Shown in pieces: positions 8,137 to 15,110 of a stretch of DNA of 18,493 nt (position 1 is its first letter; each line of letters begins with the position of its first letter). The notes beneath the pieces were generated by a model. It ran no database searches, was not told the origin of the DNA, and worked only from the letters and a program-made list of their open reading frames with translations. Position numbers and translations under genes: made by a program. The stretch spans positions 1-18,493 of the forward strand of contig DCUV01000003.1 in the NCBI GenBank assembly GCA_002328585.1. The letters are read 5' to 3'. The stretch comes from Spirochaetia bacterium UBA2205. GTDB lineage: Bacteria; Spirochaetota; UBA4802; UB4802.

Positions 8137-8496
8137 TTATTTTTTTTGCATGGCGATAGTTACTGCATCATTGAACCACTGTATAAAAAATGCCATGCCT
8201 TCAATATATAAATTTCCAGTAGCAGCAGCATAAAACGAAGCCTCCTGCGTACCTTCTTTTAATACTTTGAATGCTATCACCGGATTGGAAAATACCAGTG
8301 CAGCATCATACTCCTTTAGTGAGCGCGAAGACGAAACTCTGCCCCTGTTAAATAGGAAGGTACGCCCTTTGTTATCCTTTGTCTTGATTGCTATTTTTAT
8401 ATTCACGTTGCCAATATAATGCTGGAAAGCCTTATTACGTTTTGAAGCAACCCTTAAAACCAATGATAATGCTCTGAGCAATGATGCAAACCTCAT
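8137..8496 (-). CDS. SCP2-like lipid-binding protein
   Basis: 119-residue protein. Its pattern is FLFNRGRVS (47-55), then a polar link and AALVFSN (65-71), then a helix, and GNLYIEGMAFFIQWF (94-108). This follows the SCP2 fold seen in sterol-carrier-type proteins, in which a hydrophobic tunnel binds fatty acyl chains or acyl-CoA. No signal peptide is evident. It is first in an operon with the TPP lyase, 11 bases ahead of it, so it may deliver or bind an acyl-CoA substrate. ATG 8496 has a modest AAAGG nine bases upstream. Oddly, the last codons (AVTIAMQKK) contain the dispersed 14-mer, so the C-terminus may have been altered by a repeat. The family call is moderate and rests on a pattern rather than a catalytic motif. 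Confidence 0.6.
   Translation of the reverse strand: MRFASLLRALSLVLRVASKRNKAFQHYIGNVNIKIAIKTKDNKGRTFLFNRGRVSSSRSLKEYDAALVFSNPVIAFKVLKEGTQEASFYAAATGNLYIEGMAFFIQWFNDAVTIAMQKK
8152..8165 (-). repeat. Dispersed repeat, copy 2 (inside a gene end)
   Basis: The minus strand reads CAGTAACTATCGCC, identical to copies 1 and 3, followed by ATGC and an eight-A run. It encodes the AVTIA segment five residues before the stop of the SCP2-like protein. Confidence 0.75.
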
Positions 8497-8546
8497 GTTT
8501 TTTTACCTTTTATTTTAAAATATGCAGGGCATCAGTATGTTTGAGT

Positions 8547-8575
8547 ATAGTATCAAAACCATGATTATGCTACAA
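8547..8575 (-). promoter_or_regulatory. Possible promoter of the SCP2-lyase operon
   Basis: The minus strand shows TTGTAG (8575-8570), a 17-base spacer and TACTAT (8552-8547). The match is partial (3/6 and 4/6), but spacing is ideal and the distance to the ATG at 8496 gives a leader of roughly 45 bases. Confidence 0.3.
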
Positions 8576-8621
8576 CCATTGTATCCATTTGTAAATTCTT
8601 TTTTAGTGATTGTTTTAAAAA

Positions 8622-8650
8622 TTTACTTGTGATAGTAATGTATATATGAT
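8622..8650 (+). promoter_or_regulatory. Possible promoter of the STAS gene
   Basis: TTTACT (8622-8627), a 17-base spacer and TATGAT (8645-8650) match sigma-70 elements at 4/6 and 5/6. If used, the transcript has a leader of about 145 bases that contains the hairpins at 8675-8758. A 7-bp inverted repeat GTAAATT/AATTTAC (8591-8597, 8620-8626) overlaps its upstream edge and could bind a regulator. Gene-free interval 8497-8802 otherwise holds only the opposite promoter and these repeats. Confidence 0.4.
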
Positions 8651-8674
8651 AGCATGGGTGCCTAAATAGTTTCA

Positions 8675-8716
8675 GAATCTCAGTTAATTAGTGAGATTCC
8701 GGATCAAGCACGGAAT
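8675..8716. repeat. Two chained hairpins, dispersed-repeat-like
   Basis: GAATCTCA (8675-8682) pairs with TGAGATTC (8692-8699) across nine bases. ATTCCG (8696-8701) pairs with CGGAAT (8711-8716), also across nine bases. The two stems share four bases and are therefore mutually exclusive. The core around CCGGATCAAG...CGGAATGACA resembles a short intergenic repeat found in many bacterial genomes. That resemblance is from memory. Confidence 0.55.
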
Positions 8717-8735
8717 GACACTGGTGCGAAAACTT

Positions 8736-8758
8736 CCCTCGCCTTGTGAAGGAGAGGG
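8736..8758. repeat. GC-rich hairpin repeat before the STAS gene
   Basis: CCCTCGCCTT (8736-8745), loop GTG, and AAGGAGAGGG (8749-8758) pair at nine of ten positions. The following ACGGGGGTGAGGTT continues the pattern of a CCCTC...AGGAGAGGG...GGTGAGG dispersed repeat known from many bacteria. The stem ends about 45 bases before the STAS start and would lie in its leader. Confidence 0.55.
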
Positions 8759-8802
8759 GACGGGGGTGAGGTTAACAATTTTATTTACAGAGGAGATTGG
8801 CA

Positions 8803-9147
8803 ATGCTAAATATTAAGGTCAACCAATTAGCTGATGTAGTTATAATCGATCTTGAAGGAGAGTTTGATATCGACGTCATACGCATGGTTGAAACAACATG
8901 GAGTGAAGCAGTAGGAAAAAAGCCGTCTGTCATAGGGTTTAATTGTAAAGATCTCAAATTCATAGACTCTTCAGCATTAGGCACTCTGGTTAAATTTATG
9001 AACAGTGCATCAAACAAAAAAATAGACTTAACATTATTTAATGTGGCTCCTTCCATTATTTCAATACTCAAAACTTCCCGGCTGGATAAATTTTTTACAA
9101 TACATTCAAAAGAAGATTTTGAACGCAAATACATGCAGAATGTATAG
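8803..9147 (+). CDS. STAS-domain protein, anti-sigma-factor-antagonist type
   Basis: 114-residue single-domain protein of the SpoIIAA/RsbV type. These bind an anti-sigma kinase or similar partner and are switched by Ser phosphorylation. The hallmark FIDSSALG (53-60) contains Asp55-Ser56-Ser57, with Ser57 in the place of the phosphorylated Ser of SpoIIAA. The opening VNQLADVVIIDLEGEFD is the usual first strand pair. I start at ATG 8803 because GAGGAG lies seven bases upstream. A TTG two codons earlier is in frame but poorly spaced. No anti-sigma kinase, phosphatase or sigma factor is in the window, so its partner is elsewhere. It sits between the divergent SCP2 operon and leuCD. Confidence 0.87.
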   Translation: MLNIKVNQLADVVIIDLEGEFDIDVIRMVETTWSEAVGKKPSVIGFNCKDLKFIDSSALGTLVKFMNSASNKKIDLTLFNVAPSIISILKTSRLDKFFTIHSKEDFERKYMQNV

Positions 9148-9157
9148 CTATCTGTAG

Positions 9158-9211
9158 AATTGTATCATCGTATATAAAAAAAATGAAAATATATAAAAGA
9201 ATGATACAATT
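9158..9211. repeat. Long stem-loop between the STAS gene and leuC
   Basis: AATTGTATCAT (9158-9168) and ATGATACAATT (9201-9211) form a perfect 11-bp stem. TATATA at 9171-9176 and 9190-9195 can add an inner 6-bp stem. It starts ten bases after the STAS stop codon and ends about 60 bases before leuC. It may be a transcript 3' end, or a processing or attenuator structure for leuC. TTTC follows, but there is no strong U-run. Confidence 0.45.
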
Positions 9212-9272
9212 TTCATAATGTAAAGTATATGGTGATATAGTATTTTACTTTAACCACTTTGGGGATGATAGT

Positions 9273-10532
9273 ATGGGCATGACAATTACAGAAAAAATAT
9301 TAGCTGCACATGCAGGGGAGGAGTTTGTTGAACCAGGTGAATTGATTGAAGCTAGAGTAGATTTACTACTCGGCAATGATATTACAGCACCTATTGCGAT
9401 AAAGGAATTTAAAGAATTAGGAATTAATACAGTATTTGATAATGAAAAGATTGCTCTGATCCCGGATCATTTTACTCCTAACAAGGATATTAAATCTGCA
9501 GAGCAGGTTAAAATGCTGCGTGATTTTGCACATAAATTTTCTATTACCCATTTTTATGATGTTGGAAGGGTGGGTGTTGAGCATGCTTTATTGCCGGAAC
9601 TGGGATTGGTACGTCCGGGCATGTGTATTATTGGTGCTGATTCGCATACATGTACCTATGGAGCTTTTGGTGCTTTTTCTACGGGTGTTGGTTCCACTGA
9701 TATGGCAGCAGCTATGGCTACCGGTAAAGCATGGTTTAAAGTTCCTGAGTCAATAAAGTTCATTGTACACGGTACATTACAGCCCTATGTATCAGCTAAG
9801 GATATCATCCTGCATATCATCGGTGATGTGGGTGTTGATGGGGCATTGTACCGTTCAATGGAATTTGTTGGTGATACTATTGCTGAGCTCTCTATGGAGG
9901 GGAGGATGACCATGGCTAACATGGCAATTGAAGCTGGTGCAAAAAACGGCATATTTGCTCCAGACGGTAAAACAGTGGAATACATCAAAAGTCGTACAAA
10001 CCTTCCCTATACGCTGTATTATAGTGACGACAATGCACACTATGCCGAGGTGAGAGAATATGATGCAACAACTATCGAACCTACCGTCGCATTTCCTCAT
10101 CTTCCTGAAAATACAAAGCCAGCACGTGAAGCACATATACCCATTGATCAGGTGGTCATAGGTTCGTGTACCAACGGTCGCATTGAAGATTTACGTATTG
10201 CTGCAAAGATATTAAAAGGGCATAAAGTTCACAAACATGTGCGTCTGCTTATAATTCCGGCAACACAGGAAGTATATAAAAAAGCTCTTCAAGAGGGGCT
10301 TATTGATATATTTATTGAAGCGGAAGCTGCCGTTTCCCTGCCAACATGTGGACCATGTTTGGGCGGGCACATGGGGATCTTAGCCGAAGGTGAACGCTGT
10401 GTTGCAACAACCAATAGAAATTTTGTTGGCAGGATGGGACATCCAAAAAGTGAGGTTTACCTGGCAGGTCCTGCTGTTGCTGCAGCATCAGCAATATCAG
10501 GGAAGATTGTTCATCCCGATGAATTGCATTAA
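9273..10532 (+). CDS. leuC: 3-isopropylmalate dehydratase large subunit (LeuC/HacA type)
   Basis: Large subunit of an aconitase-family [4Fe-4S] hydro-lyase that isomerises 2- to 3-isopropylmalate in leucine synthesis or related substrates such as citramalate or homocitrate derivatives. At 419 residues it belongs to the shorter LeuC2/HacA branch rather than the ~465-residue enterobacterial form. Cluster ligands are Cys299 (GSCTNGR), Cys359 and Cys362 (PTCGPCLGG). GADSHTCTYGAFGAF (121-135) is the classic active-site segment. ATG 9273 follows GGGGATG. An ATG two codons later is a minor alternative, but MGMTITEKIL is the usual family start. leuD follows 32 bases later. No leuA or leuB is present here, so the exact substrate is less certain than the enzyme class. 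Confidence 0.93.
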   Translation: MGMTITEKILAAHAGEEFVEPGELIEARVDLLLGNDITAPIAIKEFKELGINTVFDNEKIALIPDHFTPNKDIKSAEQVKMLRDFAHKFSITHFYDVGRVGVEHALLPELGLVRPGMCIIGADSHTCTYGAFGAFSTGVGSTDMAAAMATGKAWFKVPESIKFIVHGTLQPYVSAKDIILHIIGDVGVDGALYRSMEFVGDTIAELSMEGRMTMANMAIEAGAKNGIFAPDGKTVEYIKSRTNLPYTLYYSDDNAHYAEVREYDATTIEPTVAFPHLPENTKPAREAHIPIDQVVIGSCTNGRIEDLRIAAKILKGHKVHKHVRLLIIPATQEVYKKALQEGLIDIFIEAEAAVSLPTCGPCLGGHMGILAEGERCVATTNRNFVGRMGHPKSEVYLAGPAVAAASAISGKIVHPDELH

Positions 10533-10564
10533 CTAACATTACTACATGGTAAACGAGGTACACT

Positions 10565-11059
10565 ATGAAGGCACATGGTAGAGCATGGAAGTTTGGCAAT
10601 GATATAAATACTGATGAGATTATACCGGCTCGCTATTTAAATACCTCAGATCCAGGCGAACTGGCACTCCATTGCATGGAAGACGCTGATCCTGACTTTA
10701 TGAAAAAGGCAAAAGCAGGTGATATTATTGTTGCCGGGAAAAATTTTGGATGCGGTTCGTCACGCGAGCATGCTCCTATTTCTATTAAGGCAGCAAAGAT
10801 CTCATGTGTGATAGCCCATTCATTTGCGCGGATATTTTATCGCAACAGCATTAACATAGGGCTTCCCATCATTGAATCCGAGGAAGCTTCTGTAGATATT
10901 GAACAGGGTGATGAAATTGCTGTAGATTTTGACTCTGGAATAATTAAAAATATTACTAAAAATAAAGAGTATGCGGCAAAACCATTTCCACCATTCATGC
11001 AGGACATCATTGTAAAGGGTGGTTTGATGGCTAAGATTAAAGCTGAAATTGCACAATAG
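10565..11059 (+). CDS. leuD: 3-isopropylmalate dehydratase small subunit
   Basis: 164-residue swivel-domain subunit that completes the LeuCD heterodimer. Motifs are the opening GRAWKFGNDINTDEIIPARYL and FGCGSSREHAP (61-71), which carries the substrate-carboxylate-binding Ser/Arg. The specificity loop after helix 2 reads YLNT (24-27). In this family that loop separates isopropylmalate from homoaconitate enzymes, and YLNT is not diagnostic to me. ATG 10565 has GAGG six bases upstream. The stop codon lies one base from the end of the convergent AsmA-like gene, so there is no room for a separate terminator. Confidence 0.92.
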   Translation: MKAHGRAWKFGNDINTDEIIPARYLNTSDPGELALHCMEDADPDFMKKAKAGDIIVAGKNFGCGSSREHAPISIKAAKISCVIAHSFARIFYRNSINIGLPIIESEEASVDIEQGDEIAVDFDSGIIKNITKNKEYAAKPFPPFMQDIIVKGGLMAKIKAEIAQ

Positions 11060-11060
11060 A

Positions 11061-13154
11061 TTATTGCACCTGTTTTATATTTTTCCCGTTCAGGATATCG
11101 GTGCCTTTAGCTTCAAATGGTATAATGTACCATCTTCCTTTTTTATATTTAGCCAATTGTAATAGCGCGGGATTGGGAAGATCCTGTATAAATTGCGAGC
11201 TGAATTCCAGTGAAATATCAATATCACTTTCATCATAGCGATGGTATTTCCCATTAAGCTTTAGCCGTATTGCAGGTGCGTTGAATATAAATGAGTTGAT
11301 GGTAATAGCCGGGCCATTAAGATGGAAGTTGCCATATATTTTCTGAAATTCAAGGTTGCTCAGCTTGTATTTTAAATCTGCAAGCCATATGCTGAGTCCA
11401 TTTTGCAGACCCGTGTTTGCTAATTTTCCATTATCAATGGTAAATTCAATCTTTCCAATAATTCTGTCCAGCAACGGCTCTTTTGGTACGATAGCTACCT
11501 GTAATTGTCCTGATGCATTTCCAAACAGGCGATTTTCATATTTTTCAACATATGAGCTAATATTTTGTAGCCGTATAGTATTGAACGTTGCTACCAGATT
11601 AATCTGAGGATTTTCAGGGGCCAACGTAATGATGCTTCTTCCAGCTATATCGCCGCCAAAGATTTTTGCAGTAAACGAAGGAATTGAAATAATATTTCTG
11701 GACATGATGTAACTGCAGTTTATATTGTCTATAGCAAGCTTGTCCTTTATTAATTTATGAATGGTAATTTTACCAGAGAGTTCCACCGGTATGGCAATTT
11801 CTTTTTTAGATTTTCCTGTGCCCGGTATATTTGTTATATCAGGAGCATTCAGATTTAATTCCTGGATTTCTGCATTAATTATAAACTTTTTAAATGAGGT
11901 ATCAACCGTAGCTATGGAAAGAACACAGGGCACAGAGTAAACCTGAGCAGGGATTGCATCTTTTTTGCACTGATTATTTTTTATAATTAATGTTACTTTA
12001 TCATTTATTGAAAGTATTTTCCCATCAGGGCCTATCTTTACATTTGATACTATTACATCTGCATCAATCATTTTACCGGTATAACTGGCATTGCCTGTGA
12101 TGTCTGCGTTGATGCTGCTAATATCAATGTTACCCAATAATGGAGCTATCTCCCTGAGTTTAATATCAGCATCGGTAACCTTGATGGATTGGATGTCTCC
12201 ATCAAAATTAAAAATCAATTGATTAAGAACAAATGTAGAATTTTCAACCTTCCCTTTAACATTTGCTATTGCAACTTTTCCCTTATCGATGTCAACATTA
12301 CAAAATCCATTGGTGATATAGATCATTGCATTGTTGGCAAGCTTACAACTTCCGGTTGCTGTGCCCTGAACCTGATGTGTTGTTATTAATAGATTTGAAA
12401 CGGTACCGCTGAAGATTCTGTATGGAAGGATAGAAGCCAAATCATGTTTGCTCCACCCATAAACCCAGAGTAAATCACAGGTATGTAATACAACATCTCC
12501 GCGAATAGAAAAGTTGCCCTTCTTCGATATGGCACAGTCACCGGTAACCTTCCCTCTGTTTTGAGGCATTGTGATCGATAGATTATGCAAATCGATAGTG
12601 CTTTCATTTAATTTGCAAAGCGTGCTGATACTATATCTGCCTTCCAGGGGTTTTAATACTTCTGGAGGATTTTCAAGAATAATGGCTGTATTTTCTATCG
12701 CAATTGATTTTATTTGTGTTTGTATGCTTGATTCTTCTTTGGCAAGAAGTTCGTTTATCAATTTTGCTAAATTTGATGTAAAAATTTTATTTTCTGTGTA
12801 ATAGATAATATGAATTGCTCCATTGTTTAGATAAATATAATTGATTATGAATTGTTTTTGTAACAAAGGCAGTAACTGAAAACGGATTGCCGAATCCTTT
12901 GCATGGGCAATAAATGGTTTGTCTTTATCAGTATCATAAATATAAAGATCAGTAATCTGTATACCACGCAGGCTATAATCAATGGTGCCAATGCTGACAG
13001 GACGATTTAATGATTTTTGCAATGTTTCAACAATGATGGATTTTAACATTTCTCTGGGGAAAAGATATATAAATGCTGCCATCAAAGCAGCAATAACAAA
13101 CAGTACTATGGAAAGTACTATCGCACTGTATTTAACTATTTTTGCTGGCTTCAC
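11061..13154 (-). CDS. AsmA-like envelope protein
   Basis: 697-residue protein with one N-terminal membrane helix (about 8-30, after a short Lys-rich lead) and a long, beta-rich remainder expected on the outer side of the inner membrane. The stretch after the helix (RPVSIGTIDYSLRGIQITDLYIYD) and the C-terminal part (about 545-680, with FTIDNGKLANTGL, NFHLNGPAITINSF and IRLKLNGKYHRYDESDIDISLEF) follow the AsmA/TamB/YhdP pattern. These are bridge-like proteins linked to outer-membrane assembly or phospholipid transport in two-membrane bacteria. The start is GTG 13154, 23 bases inside the end of the upstream regulator gene, without a clear SD, so translation is probably coupled to it. No Met occurs before residue 25, inside the membrane helix, so no better start is seen. 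The exact role is unknown. Confidence 0.75.
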   Translation of the reverse strand: MKPAKIVKYSAIVLSIVLFVIAALMAAFIYLFPREMLKSIIVETLQKSLNRPVSIGTIDYSLRGIQITDLYIYDTDKDKPFIAHAKDSAIRFQLLPLLQKQFIINYIYLNNGAIHIIYYTENKIFTSNLAKLINELLAKEESSIQTQIKSIAIENTAIILENPPEVLKPLEGRYSISTLCKLNESTIDLHNLSITMPQNRGKVTGDCAISKKGNFSIRGDVVLHTCDLLWVYGWSKHDLASILPYRIFSGTVSNLLITTHQVQGTATGSCKLANNAMIYITNGFCNVDIDKGKVAIANVKGKVENSTFVLNQLIFNFDGDIQSIKVTDADIKLREIAPLLGNIDISSINADITGNASYTGKMIDADVIVSNVKIGPDGKILSINDKVTLIIKNNQCKKDAIPAQVYSVPCVLSIATVDTSFKKFIINAEIQELNLNAPDITNIPGTGKSKKEIAIPVELSGKITIHKLIKDKLAIDNINCSYIMSRNIISIPSFTAKIFGGDIAGRSIITLAPENPQINLVATFNTIRLQNISSYVEKYENRLFGNASGQLQVAIVPKEPLLDRIIGKIEFTIDNGKLANTGLQNGLSIWLADLKYKLSNLEFQKIYGNFHLNGPAITINSFIFNAPAIRLKLNGKYHRYDESDIDISLEFSSQFIQDLPNPALLQLAKYKKGRWYIIPFEAKGTDILNGKNIKQVQ

Positions 13155-14349
13155 GTTTTCGTTCTAATGCTGATTTTTTCTTGTAAAAATTTACGGTCTT
13201 TTCAAGCTCTTCCAGATTAGTACATATAAGCTTGCCTTCATCCAATGTCATATTTTTATCTTCCAGAAGTTCCACCACCAGGTAGTCCCCCTTGTCATGG
13301 GAAATTCCTACCATATTGAGGAGTTCTTTAACGCCAAAATCAAATGTATAGCTTTCTTTTGGCGTAATACGTATCTTTTGTTTTTCTACCTGAATCAATA
13401 ACGTATCGTACATCCTGCCAAGAGGATCGCGAATCATAAGATTTTCAAGTTGACGGTATGCTGTCCATATGCGTTCACTCAACAGTTGAATCAGTCGGGT
13501 GGCTAATTGTGGCTGTGTTTGAACCATTGTTTCAAAATTTTGCCTGTTGATTGCCATAAGGCTGGTATCGCCAAATGTTATAGCTGAAGCGCTTCGTGGA
13601 CGGTTTTCAAGAAGTGCCATCTCACCAAAAATATCGCCTGGCTTTAATACAGCAAGGAGCACCTCTTCATCCACAATCTTGGTTATCTTTACCTTTCCAC
13701 CCTGAATAATATAGAGCTCATCACCGGGTTCATTTTCGCAAAATATCATCTGATTGTCTTTATACACACGTGTCAGACTATTTTTTTGAGGATTTTCAGG
13801 CACCTTGAATGGAGCATTGATGGATTTTAAATGAGCTATAGCCTTGTCCCTGTTTATGCCGCCAGCACAATGTTGTATATAACGCTGCAGTGCATATGCT
13901 GCATGAGGTAAATTTTTCTTTTTTAGATAGTATTGACCAATGTTGAACAGATGTTCAGGATCTTCTTCCACTGCGTTAGCAAAGGTTAATCGTGTTATAG
14001 CCTGATCAAATTCACGCAGTTTACGGGAGAAGAAGCGGATAATCTTCATGGCAACTGCAGGATTTTTCTGTATGAGGATGCCAAATTGATCCCGCTGTAC
14101 TGAAATCAGTGATACATTGGTCATGGCAACAGCGCCTTCAATATGGGCATGACCGCTCATGCAGGGGATAACTCCAAAAAAATCACCAGGCCCAAGCAAC
14201 TGATTTGATTCCTGAGCTACTGGATTTTCCTTAACAATCTTAACTTTCCCCTGCCGTATGATATAAAAATTATCAGCGTTACGTTTGCCTTCAACAACGA
14301 CAAAAGAATTTGCAAGATAGTTTACAACTTTAAATTGTTCCTGCACCAT
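13132..14349 (-). CDS. Double cyclic-nucleotide-domain transcription regulator
   Basis: 405-residue Crp/Fnr-like protein, nearly twice the usual length. A first cNMP-binding fold (about 8-120) has lost the phosphate-binding cassette: FFGVIPCMSG...HIEGAVA has no conserved Glu or Arg. A TPR-like linker follows (about 131-176, LFNIGQYYLKKKNLPHAAYALQRYI). A second fold (about 190-300) keeps the canonical cassette FGEMALLENRPRSASA (241-256, Glu243 and Arg252), so cAMP or a similar nucleotide should bind there. Residues about 305-390 look like a winged helix-turn-helix (FGVKELLNMVGIS...), so DNA binding is likely. It carries no signal peptide and should be cytoplasmic. No strong SD precedes ATG 14349. 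The end overlaps the AsmA-like gene, and a 12-bp palindrome lies 43 bases upstream of the start. Confidence 0.85.
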   Translation of the reverse strand: MVQEQFKVVNYLANSFVVVEGKRNADNFYIIRQGKVKIVKENPVAQESNQLLGPGDFFGVIPCMSGHAHIEGAVAMTNVSLISVQRDQFGILIQKNPAVAMKIIRFFSRKLREFDQAITRLTFANAVEEDPEHLFNIGQYYLKKKNLPHAAYALQRYIQHCAGGINRDKAIAHLKSINAPFKVPENPQKNSLTRVYKDNQMIFCENEPGDELYIIQGGKVKITKIVDEEVLLAVLKPGDIFGEMALLENRPRSASAITFGDTSLMAINRQNFETMVQTQPQLATRLIQLLSERIWTAYRQLENLMIRDPLGRMYDTLLIQVEKQKIRITPKESYTFDFGVKELLNMVGISHDKGDYLVVELLEDKNMTLDEGKLICTNLEELEKTVNFYKKKSALERKREASKNS

Positions 14350-14383
14350 GTGTTGCCATCAATGTTTGATTTAGAGCACTGTA

Positions 14384-14403
14384 ATCATAGCATAGTATAC
14401 TAT
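14384..14403 (-). promoter_or_regulatory. Extended -10 promoter with adjoining palindrome
   Basis: The minus strand reads TGC-TATGAT (14392-14384), a good extended -10 element about 35 bases before ATG 14349. No convincing -35 is seen. The perfect 12-bp palindrome ATAGTATACTAT (14392-14403) sits directly upstream of the -10, where an operator for autoregulation would sit. Its 10-bp core also occurs at 291-300. Confidence 0.35.
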
Positions 14404-14579
14404 TGTTAAAAGTAAACAAAAAAATTATAATCACTAATCCCTTATGGTAAAATCGGAATTATGGAAAATAATATCAAGGATTTTTAAAGTTGAATAATTA
14501 AAAGAATATGCCATGTGATTTATTATACATTGCCTGCAGTTAGCATTCGTTGGAGCGCTCATTGCAACCAGTACAAAGG

Positions 14580-14930
14580 TTATGCTTTAAGGTTGGTGAG
14601 GCTTTTAACCTTTAGCTTAATGATCTGAGAGGATAGGTTTGTGTCAGATGGTTCATAGTAGGCAGCTTTCTGATATGATGCAATCGCAGCACGCGGATTA
14701 CGCAGCTGTTCGTATACCTGCCCACGGTGCGAGTAAAATTCCTTCTGGTTTATAAGTACTTGTTGCATAGAACTATTGGCGGTTGCCCCCATTTTTGGTA
14801 TGGGGAGATCCTTTTTAAAGCGTTTCATAGGGGCAAGGACATCACTATTTCTTGCTATAATAGAAGGTTTTTGTTTATGAAATTGTCCTGCCACAGGCTT
14901 TACACTAGCGTATCGCACGTGTTCTATCAT
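14580..14930 (-). CDS. Small TPR-repeat protein
   Basis: 116-residue hypothetical protein with a basic, unstructured first half and one TPR-type helical hairpin (about 59-95: LINQKEFYSHRGQVYEQLRNPRAAIASYQKAAYYEPSD), followed by a closing helix. No signal peptide or membrane helix. The frame begins at GTG 14945, but ATG 14930 has GAGGTG seven bases upstream and is preferred. It lies between the anchored coiled-coil protein and the cyclic-nucleotide regulator, all on the same strand. The regulator also carries a TPR-like linker. A protein-protein adaptor role is plausible but not shown. The flanks 14350-14579 and 14931-15110 hold no further gene. Confidence 0.65.
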   Translation of the reverse strand: MIEHVRYASVKPVAGQFHKQKPSIIARNSDVLAPMKRFKKDLPIPKMGATANSSMQQVLINQKEFYSHRGQVYEQLRNPRAAIASYQKAAYYEPSDTNLSSQIIKLKVKSLTNLKA

Positions 14931-15110
14931 TTCACTGCACCTCACTATAAAGATAAAAGAAATGCAGGGGTAAAGTCAATAAAAAAATGATAAATAGGTG
15001 TTACAATTTACAGGTAATGAAACCACTTGGCGGTTTATAAAACAAATGACATCAATGGCAACATCAATAGTGAAGACAGGCAATACAAAGAATACACAAC
15101 AGCCATATAC

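Noticed and set aside
8781..9134. Minus-strand frame opposite the STAS gene
   Set aside because: The plus strand has the clear STAS motif and an SD, and the opposite frame resembles nothing.
15020..15036. AAACC...GGTTT hairpin downstream of the coiled-coil gene
   Set aside because: The stem is short with a mismatch and lacks a T-run on either strand, so I do not call a terminator.
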